Made by a program: the position numbers and the translations under genes. Shown one piece after another: positions 25,244-36,214 of a stretch of 64,000 bases of DNA (its first letter is position 1; each line of letters begins with the position of its first letter). The notes under the pieces are model-generated. The model worked only from the letters and a program-made list of their open reading frames with translations. It searched no databases and was not told the DNA's origin. The stretch spans positions 3,968,001 through 4,032,000 of the forward strand of contig JAECYW010000001.1 in the NCBI GenBank assembly GCA_023014335.1, given 5' to 3'. The DNA is from Galerina marginata (lineage: Eukaryota > Basidiomycota > Agaricomycetes > Agaricales > Galerinaceae).

Positions 25244-27823
25244 ATGGTTCTCTTTCCGAACTCCTTTGGCGACATTATCGCCACCGCTAACCTTGCCCTC
25301 TCTATTTACAAAGCTCTCAGCGAAAGCGCCGGTGCCAGCTACGAGTATCAGTGTTTGATCAACGAACTGTATTTTTTCCATCTTGCTATGGTATCGGTCA
25401 ATGATGTGCTATCGAAGTCGGCCACTACTCTGGACGAAAATCTCGTGCGGAATATCAAAGCAGAAGGTGCATTCTGTCGAAAGCTGCTTGAGAAGTTCTG
25501 GCATCGCATCAAACCGTTTCAAAAGTCTCTCGGTGGAGGAGGGAAGAAGGGGAAGGACTCTTGGCGCAAAATCACCTGGAGTCTTTTTAAGACCAAGGAA
25601 GTGGGGGACTTCCGACGGGAGCTCTCTCAACACAAACAAACGATCACTATATTTCTGGGCGGACTGGGAATGTAAGTTAGAACCCGTGTTCGCAAGGATT
25701 GTCGTCACAACAGATCATGGTTCATTCTATCAGATCCCTATCTTCCAACTACGGCGAAGCTAATCAGAAGACGCTAGCGGCGCTGACAACCACTACGAAG
25801 GAGATACTCCTTGTACACCGGCAGCTACCCCGACGGGTGGGGTACTCCCTAGATAACGCCGTGATCCTGGAAGACGTATTTGGAAAACAGATTACAGTGA
25901 CATGGGAGTTTTGTTTCTCGCCCGACGTACGCTTTTTGGATTTATTTCCTGCTGCTACTGACGTCGAAGACAGGCACTACACACCTTTCTGACCGGGTAT
26001 TTCGCAAAAAAGATTGGACGGAATTATGTCGAGCGGCGGGAATATAGCATTTCTGGCGCGGATGGCAAGTCGATCGCGAAGCGTGCTCGCTCAAGGTATT
26101 CATCAGTCATGGAATTCGATGCCATTGCATGGCATTCAGTAGTGAAGAAAGGGGCAGTGCTTACAATGAGCATGGAGGTGAGAAGGGTAGAACTGTGTCT
26201 ACCTCATCACTCTGCAATTCAGAAGGATACATGTCCCCGATGTTATCGGACTGAGATTGGTGTAATGGCGGATGGTGGATGGCTAGAATGGTAAGCATTT
26301 ATTTTGCTATTCCATTGTCATCCCATTTTATGATTTTTGCATTGGAGTCGGCGATGTGAAAGACGTTTTACATGGGATGATGGGTGGGCGACAAAGTGGG
26401 CACCAGTGGGGTTTTTGGACATTGTAGATTTCCGGAACATCAAGGTGGTGCCAGTTAAACAGGTAAGAGGCAAAATATGTCAATACGAATGGGAAGTAGT
26501 CTGACAAAGTTTTGAATTGCATGAACTTCTAGTTGGTGCGTAAACTTGTTGATTGATCCCTGGCCACCGCTCTGACCATGCTGTCTCGCCTTCTCATATC
26601 CAGATCGTACGCGAGGTTGTTAATTGACCACTGACCGACACTCTGACCATTCCATCTTGCTTTCTCATTTCCAGGATGTACGTGAGCTTTTTGATAGATT
26701 ACTGACCGCCTCTCTGACCAGTCCATCTTGCTTTTTTATTTCAACCAGCCTGTGAGCTTGTTATTTGGGTACTGATCGCTGCTCTGACCATACTGTCTCG
26801 TTTTCCCATTTCCAGCCAGTACGTGAGCTTGTTGATTGAAAACTGACCGCCATCCTAACAATTCCAACCATTCTTATTTCCAGCCAGTACGTGAGCTTGT
26901 TAATTGAGTACTGGCTGCCGCTCTGAACATTTTCTCTCGCTTTCTCATATTCAGAATGTATGTGAGCTTGTATATTGAGAACTGACCATCGTTCTGACCA
27001 CTCTGCCATGCCTCCCCATTTCCAGAAGGTACGTGAGCTTGTTGATTGACCACAGATTGCTGCTCTAACCATTCTATCTTGCTTTCTTATTTCCGCCATT
27101 TTGTTGAATGATCACTGAATGCGGCTCTTACCATTCCATCTTGCCTTTTCATTTCCAGTGGGTATGTAAGCTTGTTGACCACTGACCGCCACCCTGATCA
27201 TTCCGTCTCGCTTTCGCATTTCCAGGTGTTGCTTTCTCAGCCAGTATGTGAGCTTGTTGATTGTTCACTGACCACTTTTGACCATTCTGTCTTGCTTTTT
27301 CATTTCCAGGAGGTATGTAAACTTATTGACTGATAAATGACCCCTGGTCTGACCATTCCATCTTGCTTTCTCATTTTCAGGATGTACGTGCGTTTGTTGA
27401 TTGATTACTGATTGCTGTTCTGACCATTCCGTCTTACTTTTTAATGTCCTGAAACTGTCGATCCGCCACTGGCTGCCCATGACACAATTTCATCTCACAT
27501 TTTCGTCTCCAGCCGGTAGGTGAACAGGTAGATGATCATAAGTGCGCCATGCTCACCGACTCCTCATTCCTCAGTGGGTACGTATAATCTAGCATAAGTT
27601 TGTCTAAAATATTTTCACCTTTTACTCACTATTTCCGTCCACTTTGGGTACGTCTCCGAGCTGAATGTGTTTTCCATTTGCTGATGTTCTCTGTATGACT
27701 TTCTTCAAGCTCAACTTGCATAGAACATAGCATTGAAGGAAGAAACCAGTCGATGTAAGCATTCTGAAAAGTCGTGCTCGTTTCTTCCTGACAAAATTTG
27801 TAGTCGAAGAAATTCACTCATGA
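25244..27823 (+). CDS. Micro-exon gene 1: STAND-like N-terminus, ubiquitin-like domain, zinc ribbon, 14 one-codon exons
   Basis: Large exons are 25244-25671, 25734-25926, 25974-26290 and 26348-26462. Exon 1 encodes a helical domain (MVLFPNSFGDIIATANLALS) like the N-terminal domain of fungal STAND proteins. Exon 2 ends in the ubiquitin-like core NAVILEDVFGKQITVTWEF, continued in exon 3 by ALHTFLTGYFAKK. Exon 3 has CPRC and exon 4 supplies CRRC across the splice, making a CxxC-x15-CxxC zinc ribbon. Exon 4 stops in phase 0 at VVPVKQ. Next come 14 three-base exons (26533-27577) spelling L-I-D-P-P-P-N-K-W-P-E-D-P-W. A 31-base exon (27724-27754) and a last exon from 27804 end the protein with ETSRFEEIHS and TGA, about 381 residues. 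In the tenth unit a second acceptor 15 bases upstream would add VLLSQ without changing the phase. A role in non-self recognition is inference from the N-terminal domain. Array splicing is untested. Confidence 0.65.
26533..27577 (+). repeat. Array 1: intron-sized tandem repeats separated by single codons
   Basis: Each repeat is an intron of about 65-70 bases. It starts GTACGTGAGC or a close variant, carries TTGATTGA..ACTGACC as a likely branch site, and ends in a pyrimidine tract with TTTCCAG. Between AG and the next GT there are three bases. This array is the most eroded of the three. One unit near 27097-27110 has lost both its acceptor (TTTCCGCC) and the following donor, so two introns merge. 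A long merged intron near 27385-27510 leads to CCG. Two units have altered borders (a GTGAGC donor near 26752, a doubled acceptor near 27223-27240). All 14 triplets remain sense codons. Confidence 0.8.
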
Positions 27824-29600
27824 GGTAAGATCTTGTAGAGTCGGCGGAATTGCCAAATGCTGGTTGGGCTTACTTTATCACTTAGTTACTATTATCCTCC
27901 ATGCTTTTGCGGTTCGTGGGGTGCAGCATTAGTCGTTTACAAGGTCCGATAAGAACCCACAGAGTTAGTAGTTCTGGAAGAGGGGGAAATGACGTGAGAG
28001 GGGAAATGACGTGCGAGGATGTGCTGGAATACAAACTGGTTTTTGGTGTCTGTACTTCACCCACTCGGACGCATTATATTTTTGTGCTCGTTGTTCGCAC
28101 CAACAAAGACTGAGGAGGATAGCATTCAATAAGGAAATTAGGATCGTCTCGCTTCCACTCAAAACTATCGATGTTGGAATGAAAAGGCAAAGGCGGTGGC
28201 ATTTCATAACCATCATAACCATCGATATTAAACGTTGAGTCGGGGAGAAAGCTAGCAAAAAAAAACATAGCTAAGAACACCGAAGGAAATCTGAAGGTTA
28301 TGGGCGATAAGCAGGAGAACGAGTGTCAGTGCAGATTGACGAGGAATCTGTTCGAACCTGAAGTCGCAGCTCGCGTTTTTCGACTACGAACAGGACAAGG
28401 AAAGAGAGTCATCGGCGTCGTTTGCTCCTACTCCTCGTAAGGCGATAAACAAAAAAAACGCAGAGACAGCGTTCTCCTTCAACTCTGGCTTCCTCCTACG
28501 TATTCCAACCATTTTTCCTCGTTATCGACCTCGCCAGCTACGACGCATAACTCAATCAGCGAATGACGTACAGATCGACTTGTCGTCCTTGTCGTACTGG
28601 TTAGCAATAGTCCTAAGCTTCCAATCGTCAATAACCAACGTATGTACCACTTGGCGACTTGAATCATCTTCTGAGACCGAAGTGTCGACGTAGGCATCGA
28701 ATTCCAGAGCGTCCTCGTAGTACATCTTTGTGGGTTGTTGTCGACCTCTGGACATCGGAGGGTGCAATTACCGTAGCCGTAGTCGGGATTCGGGAAAAGG
28801 AAAAAAGCAGAATCTCCGCCGAAATTTTTATCGATTTTCCAAATACTGAAACCCTAGAGCTGGCCCAGAATGAAAAAATGATCGTCCTTGACCGAGATAT
28901 AGACTCACTTGGAAATTTCATCCACTAAATCGAAACCGAAGTCGAGTCGACTTCAGAATAGCATGCCGCAAAATAGGCAATGGCGGAGTGGCAGTCGGTA
29001 TGAGCTAGTCCTGGGTTTACTGGGCCTGGAAAACCAAGGAATGACGCATAGGATCTAAATGGCGGTCTGAGCGTCGAGATTGGACATGGGTAAGAACTTG
29101 AAGTACCCGAGCTTGGGTGACGAACCTTGTGGATGTGGCAGTCAAAACCCATGCCAGCGGAGGCAGCGGGAGAATCAAAATATCTGAATCATTATTAGCA
29201 TCGAAAGCACGGCAGGCGCTATAAAAGTTTGATTTCAACTGCAGGTGTAGAAGGAGAGCATTATTACCAACCCAGTCGCGTCCTCCTCCTATTGAGCCAT
29301 CATGAATTATCCTGTAAATCGGTGGTCAAGCCTCCAGCTCTGTGCAGTCTTTTTTCGTTGTCTCAGAGCTACGAAAGTGGAGAGCGAACACGACCTGGAC
29401 AAACGAGAGTCTGAGAGGGAGCATAAACCGCACTGATTGTTGTTTCTCACCTAAAGTCGGGCTGATGAGCGAAGCACTTGTGCTGAGCGACATCCCGGCG
29501 GATATCCTGTATTTGCACCAGGCGCGACGCATACAGTACCTGTTTTCCAAATTCCAACGGATGGTTTGGCAAAAGCGTAGCTTGATCGATTGGTTTAAGC
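27824..29600. repeat. 3' region and downstream module C of unit 1
   Basis: The bases after the stop match the same position in units 2 and 3. Shared landmarks are GAGGTAAGATATTGTAG-like, GGTCCGATAAGAAC, TTAGGATCGTCTCGCTT and GCAGCTCGCGTTTTTCGACTA. From about 28360 the block also matches the module upstream of the genes (23.5-25.1, 34.75-36.2, 56.3-57.8 kb), so each gene is flanked by direct repeats. The peptide EYKLVFGV near 28030 resembles EYNMVFGV and EYNMIFGV in the other units, perhaps a 3' exon of an alternative isoform. A 17-base direct duplication (GGGGAAATGACGTG core) near 27985-28015 disturbs that frame here. Confidence 0.55.
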
Positions 29601-31690
29601 TGACGTAATGTTCATCAAGGGGTGCCGAAGCGCCTCTTTAAATATTGCATTCCCATTCGCTGGATAATACTCGGCGTTGATCGCCCTGCCTGATCTGATA
29701 TCATGCAACTGACCGAGATGCTTCATGAATCACTCGTTCACCCACATCGTTATCACCCACATCGTTATCTCAGGCAGCTCATACTCATAACGTGAACTAT
29801 CTCAACCTCATAATCTGCTACCAATTTTACAGTGCACCCCGCAGGTTTGTTTACAGTATAATTTACGATGAAAGTGGCGCCGCTCAAAGTTCTACACGCA
29901 GGACCATGTCCTCCTTCGCCAGGGTGTCTCGAGCGTCGTGTCATCGTATCCACCTGGGTGAGTGCAAAGTGCAACACTGCGCGCCGAACTTACCTCCCGC
30001 TTGATCAGGCTCAATCTCCCTTCTTGAGTGGCGGCATGACCTTTGGTGACCACTCGGCGACATGGTCATAGCTTTTTTTCTGCGTTTTCGCCAAAGGAAT
30101 ACTGTGCGCCGTATTTCAATTCTCCAAAATCCTCTCAGATAAGACCTATCCGCCCAGACTAAACTTTCATCCACTCCGACGCGCTACACATAGGCAGGAT
30201 CAGTGACGACCAGTATCGCCTCGCCGGGCATCTCAGACACCTCTCAACACGTTCATCTTCATCGTCGCACCTGAGTCTTCACAAACCACAAACTCCGTTC
30301 TCCGCTCCATTATTGTTATAACTCTACCACCCCCTTCCTTCCGGGACGCACCACATTGACATTCCAACACCCACACGCAGGACCGTGCATGACTAGAACA
30401 ACTCGCAATAATTTTCCTACAGAACGTGCCGCCCACGCCCAGGTTTGGGTTCGGGCGGTACTAAGAGCGAGTGCAGCCCCAATTCATGTGTGTTCCGGCG
30501 TGTATGTGTCGTAGAAATCTCGTGCCGTCCGGGCTTTCTCATCTTTATTCAAAAACTACACACCCACGCTTGGACGACGCTTGGAAACCTCCGAAGGACG
30601 CATGCATTTCGTGTACCATGGTCCAGCCGTCGCTGCAACTGATCTTATACAGATCTCCTGAGCGTGTGCTGATGCAAATGTCCGTTCTGGTGTTTAATCT
30701 CGCCAAGGCTGGCAGCTGCTTTTCCTTTACCTTCCTCGTGCGTTCCCTTCTATATCTGTTGTTTGGATTGCTATCTCTCCTAAAGGCGAGTAGTTATACT
30801 TATCTGAGCCGTGACGACAGCGACCTTACTCTCTTTCCCGAATATTTGTCAAGTATTACCTTGTCTTTGAAGTCTCTGAACTTTTGGTTCATCTGTCGAC
30901 CTTATTCTACGCCCTTCAAGTTCCTCCCCGTCTTCTGGATTCAACAAGAATCACTCCATCAGAATCTCTTATAGGTACGCACTGTCCGGTCTTCTGCATG
31001 ATTTTTATTTATAACCAATTCTCTCATGCCGCGAACTTGAACCAGCATGGCGATGTATGAGAACAAGGATTTGCGCAGTTTTTACCCGCATATATTCATC
31101 GTCGATGATTGATCTCCCCCTCGCCTGTGCCAGAACCTGACTGCGTCATACTCGACTCACAAACTGGTATCTTAAAGATAGTCATCTTTTTCTATTGTAT
31201 TGGTAGAGTAGGTCGTTAGATCTCTGATCAGGCCATAATTCCTTTTGTCATATTAGTTGGTGAAATTTAATTTTAATCTCAAAATCAACTTTTGAATTTC
31301 TGATCAAGCCTAATGCGGACACTCTGTTGGTGATTTAGAACACGAAGAAACTACCTTTTTTCAGCAAATTTTCGCGTTTCCGCAGTCGCTCAACGTCCCA
31401 CAGGTGCCCGAAAAAGTATCGGAGAAAACGAGCGATTTTTGATGGAGTTAGGACACGCCATTCTGACCATCTAATGATCATGATCTCCATAGCACTAAGA
31501 TCGACGGTTTGACGATTTCTTTTCATACAGAAAGCTGGAGAATTCTCAAAGTTAAGCCGCCTCAGTGAACACTCTTATCCTTGTAGCCGGTGAATACAGA
31601 AACCAAGAATTGGAATTTTATTTTATTAGGCGCAAGGAAAGCTTTGTACAAACAATGTATGAAGCACTATACCTACTCGTCCTTGACTTC
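29601..31690. repeat. Module B, first complete copy (start of unit 2)
   Basis: This block matches 50026-53050 in direct orientation. Shared landmarks are AGCTGACGTAATGTTCAT, GTGCCGAAGCGCCTCTTTAA, TTCGCTGGATAATACTCGGC, GACTCGCAATAATTT-like, GTCCGTTCTGGTGT and GATCAAGCCTAA. The copy at 50 kb has about 1 kb of extra sequence near 51.02-51.99 kb that is absent here. Open frames differ between copies, so no gene is supported. A conserved GTAAGT on the minus strand near 29993 hints at an old spliced transcript. Confidence 0.6.
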
Positions 31691-34600
31691 GCTTGCCCGC
31701 TAACTGTGTAAACCACGAGCACGATTTGAAAAGTCAGTGAGGGGCGCGTCAAATCGGCAGGGGCCAACTACTGCAAACCCAATGAATGTACCACGCTTAT
31801 TAGGCGCATAAAAACGTCGTAACAACCCGTGCTTACCAACTAGGAAGATAAAGAACGCTTGAGAACCATAAGGTAGGCAACTTTGAAGTGCGATCGATCC
31901 TTCAGCATCATCACTTTCAAGCAAAAGACGGGATTAGAACGAGATAAATGACATCAAGGAGAAAACTCACCTGCGTCATCCATCCATGCCACTTCCGTCG
32001 AGACAGTCGAGAAGAGTTGACAAAACAAAGGCCAGCGGCGTCAGGCACGGAAAGCCTTTGCTGACGTGTATATTCTCGCCTGAGGTCGGTCAATCGGGGA
32101 TAAGGGTGAACGACCAGATGGACCAGCTCTGGCGTAGGTGGGCATCGGTCTCCTTGCAGCGGTGGCGAAGGTAAATGGCCAAGAGGGACAGGGGCGGATC
32201 TAAGCATAGGTAGGTATGGATATGGAGGAACGATGAGGACGAAGAGCCGGTCCTAAAGTCGCTATGAAGAGAGTCTTTGTTGAGAGACCCCAAAATTAGA
32301 TCGAGGAATGGATTTTCTGCTGTAAGAGCTGCCACCGCGGATGACGTTCAAGCCAAAATTAAAGACAGCGTCAATATCGAGGAGGTTGAAGGGCGTCGAG
32401 CTCAGGATCGGGCTGCAAACTTCCAGGCGAGACGAACGGTGGCTCGAAGCATCAAGCTCAGAGCATATCCACTCGATGCGGTCCTGGAGGAACATCTCCA
32501 CTGCTTGGGAGGATGTATGCGCTTTGATTTGTACGGACGAAGACAGGCGACCATGCGCCAAAATGATATTTGAACAGGAAGAGGGTTTGCAGCATGGGGC
32601 CGTTGTGGTCGTTTGCGTCTATCCCTTGAAGTTGCCCAAAAAGATCCGCGCCGAAGGCGAAAGCTTCAACGCATATCTCCTCCTCCTCCTCCATCCTAGT
32701 TCGCTTATCGTCGTCATTATCGTCCTTGCCGTCACCCCCGCCTGCACACGCATAACGACATATAAAGCTCGTAGTCTTCTTCATCCTCAGACTATAATCC
32801 AAACGCATAGCTCGCGTTCTGTGGATAGTCCTTTGAGTGGGTGGTCAAGTATCGGATGCATCCTCGATGTCGTATAACTCCAGGTTACCCATTCTCGCAA
32901 GAAAACGTGCGTTCAAACGCTAGAATAATACCTAGAGAATGAGTCCAAGATAAGTCATACGAGGAAAAACACACACATAACAGGTCTTTCATCTCGAAAG
33001 TATGGTATCATCAATCCGATCATTCTTCTCCACATTCCAGCACCAGCTTGGGAGGCGGTTCAGTTTCATGGCACGCAGGTGACGGTCGAAAACAGAACAG
33101 ACGACTGGACCAAGCTTCCTTGGCAACAAATCCAAACCGACGAGTTGATGTGGTGAATCCATAATCGGAAAAGCCGACGTAGGCGACTCGTTTGCACTCC
33201 TCAGGCTAGGGTCAATGCCCCGCCAAGTCCACGCCTAGTGCTTCTTAGAGGAGACCCCATCTTCGTCTTCATCTTGCCCTGCTCGTCCTCAGCCGCGGTC
33301 GCAGCATCTGCCACGTCACAGCTATTCCCCGACGAAGACAGCCAGAACGAGCGGACCTCCACTAGGCAAGATGACGACGATACTGAATCTACGGATCCGA
33401 AGGGTATGCTTTCGCTGGTAGACTCGGACGCAGGCTGGTCAGGGCTGATTAAAGGATGGATTTCTGGTCAGGCTCTGGCAACAGCGGCAACGTGGAGGTC
33501 AAAGAGTTCCAGGTAAAGAAGGGTAGGGACGTGGAGAGCGGATACGGATGGAGGAAGTGGACGAGGAACTGGGAGAGAAATAAACACGGCTAACAAGGAC
33601 AATCCTGGGGCTGATGTTGAAGTCGGTGTCGAACATTGAACGTTGAACGCTGAAAAAGTATCGAAGTTGACGCGTTGACGCTGGGACCAGCGTCGAGCTC
33701 GGGTCCTCCAACTTCCTGCTTTCAGTCTTCCAGAGCATCGGGGTCGGGTATCGGGTCGGGTCTCGGGCCGTCCCACCATGTACAGCATGTTGATCGATAT
33801 CGATCATTGGTCCAAGTCGCTGGTTCGTGGGCCATCCATCTTGATAGTCTCATCCTCATCTTCATCGATTCATCTCCAATGTCAATGCCGCTGTCACTCG
33901 GGCTCCGATGACCACCACCAGAACGAACACGTTGAGCTCCACGACCACTTTGCTGTAGTATAACTTCCTGACTTCTCGGTGTACGAACTGTCCTTGATTT
34001 GTGATATCGACTTCGTGAAATGCTCCAGTTGGTTGAAAGGTAAGTCGGGCTTGATATTGGAAGTTTCGATGGGCCAGCTCTGGCAGTGGTGTACAGAGTA
34101 CAACGAAGCGTCGTCATCGATCCCCAACCGCGGCGGACTGGAAAAACGCGGAGGACGACGAGGAGATGCAAGCGAGGATGGGGATGGATATGTACTATGG
34201 ATATGGGTATGAATATGAATACGAATGGAGGAAGACGGCCAGGTGCTGGGTGCTGAGTGTAGATGAAAGGGTCGTTGGGAGCGAGTGATGTTACCGACGT
34301 GGCAGCCACAGCTTGAGGCCAGGACGTCGGCGTCTACGTTGATGGTCCTCATGATATTGAGAACGTTTGGAGGAACGTGAATCGGGGTGAAGAGAATTTC
34401 CGCTGTAGCTGCCATGACTCAGGATGAAACTGAAGTCGGCTGTGAGGAGGTCGAAGTTGAACTTGAGGCGTCGAGGCTAAACATGGCATCGAGCTCTGGG
34501 TTCGGTCGTCTATCTTCCAGCTTCCAGGGTTAAAGAAAAGGCGTCTCGGAGCACCGGGTCAAAGCTCAGCCCGCCAAAACTTGAAATATTCGAGGAGGGC

Positions 34601-36167
34601 CACTTCGACTGAGTGAGGAGAATATATGCGCCTTATAATTCACTGGGACCAGCGGATAAGCGAGCTCGAGCTTGGGATAGAATTAAGACGCTGACCCGAC
34701 ACGTCGGGGCTGAGTTGAGTATGGGTGGTGAGAGCTGTCTTCACGCCTGGAGTTGCAGCTCGCTTTTTCGAGAACGCAAGATGACTGTCGGCGTCGTTCG
34801 CTCCTATTCCACGTAGTAGTAGAAGCGAAAACCTCGCAGACGGAGCAGATCATTCTTCCTTCAACACCAACCTCCCCCCCCTCTTCCCCTCCTCCACATT
34901 CCCATCCATTCTCGTTCTCGTCAATGACGTAGAGACCGACGGATCTTGATCTTTATACAGGTTAATAGGAGGCATACACGTCATTGGCAACCGACGTACC
35001 GTCTCACTTTGTATCGCATGAGTCGTCACTGCGATCAACGTGGCGACATAGGGTTCCATTCCAGAAAATCTTCAAGTTCGACGTAGGTCCTCAATGGCTT
35101 CTAGTCGTCCTCATGACGGAGTGACGATGGTGGTCAACAAAATGGTCAAGCAGAAGTTTCAACTTGCTTGTGGTCGACCTGCCAAATGGTGCGTTGAATG
35201 AAACCCTAGAGTTAGCCCAGAGTGAGAAAGCGGTCTTCGTCGGCTGAGATATAGACTCACATAAAGTAGAAATCTCATCCGCTAAATTGAAACCGAAACC
35301 GAAACTAAAATTGAAGTCGACTTCAGGATTCCGCGAAAAGGGCTGAGTCGACGTGGCGGTCGACCTGTGAAGGCGTTGGCTATATCGCAGTCGGAATTCG
35401 TGTCAGCGCAGGCAATGGGAGCAGGCCACAGGGGAGCTCAAGGTATATGAACCACTGCTCCGTAGGGAATGAAATGTGCTTAGGAAAGCTGAGATTCGAT
35501 TCGATAGCCCGGCGGGTTTGGTCTAAATGAGAGCAGAAGGGGTGCCGCTATAAAAAGTTCGATGTCAACTTCAGGTGCAACAAGAGAGCATCTTTACTTA
35601 CCAACGAATGGCCCCAGCATCTCGGATAACATGTCGAGCAGGCGTGCAGTCTGGCGAGCGTGTGATGGTAGGAGCCAAGCAGGATGTCCACCGCCTCTTT
35701 CTACATATGGACAGGCTGTGCCGCTGTGCTGTGAATCGTAGATTTTTTGGCCATTACGCTATTGCAGTGTGGTTAAAAGAGGGCGTGTACTATGCGTTGA
35801 AAACATACCTCGGGCGGTCCAAGCTCAACTCCCTTATTGTTTTCCTTCATTTCTCCAGTCCTATTTTTATAGGTTTGCTACAATTACAGAGACATAGATA
35901 TTCGGCCATTGAGAGTGCCAGCGACGCGGTGAGGATCTCTCCGCCCGAAAGCACAGCCTCTTAATCCGATCAGGTCTCGACTGGACCACTCGTATTCCTC
36001 GCGTCCTCCTTCCCACATCTATGAAGGTGGAAAAATCAACACAAACTGTATGAATGAGGGAGCACGAAAACCGCGCTGGTGACAATGACATTGACAGCCA
36101 AAGGCGATACGATTTCTACTGATAATAGGATACACGCCTCAGCCTCGTGGTTCCCATGCTATGCTCC
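31691..36167. repeat. Front and upstream modules of unit 2
   Basis: This stretch matches 53230-57750 in unit 3 and, less completely, 19080-25190 in unit 1. The upper part (about 31.9-32.6 kb) carries the NPFLDLILGSL-like minus-strand relic. The part from 33.0 kb is the upstream module with GTATAACTTCCTG, CGTGGCAGCCACAGCTTGAG and AACCCTAGAGTTAGCCCAGA. Long frames such as 34309-33722 (-) are proline- and serine-rich, overlap frames on the other strand and are broken in the sister copies. No intact gene is supported. Confidence 0.6.
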
Positions 36168-36214
36168 GTACTTAAAGCTGAAGGCCTCTTTCAGTCGTTC
36201 CCTACTTACTCGCG
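36168..36214 (+). promoter_or_regulatory. Conserved leader before micro-exon gene 2
   Basis: Contains GTACTTAAAG, TTTCAGTCGTTCC and TACTTACTCGCG directly before the ATG at 36215. It is the counterpart of the blocks at 25191 and 57752. Confidence 0.5.

Noticed and set aside
33722..34309. 195-codon minus-strand frame and its neighbour 33894-34415
   Set aside because: They overlap each other and plus-strand frames, are Ser/Pro/Arg-rich, and are broken in the matching parts of units 1 and 3.
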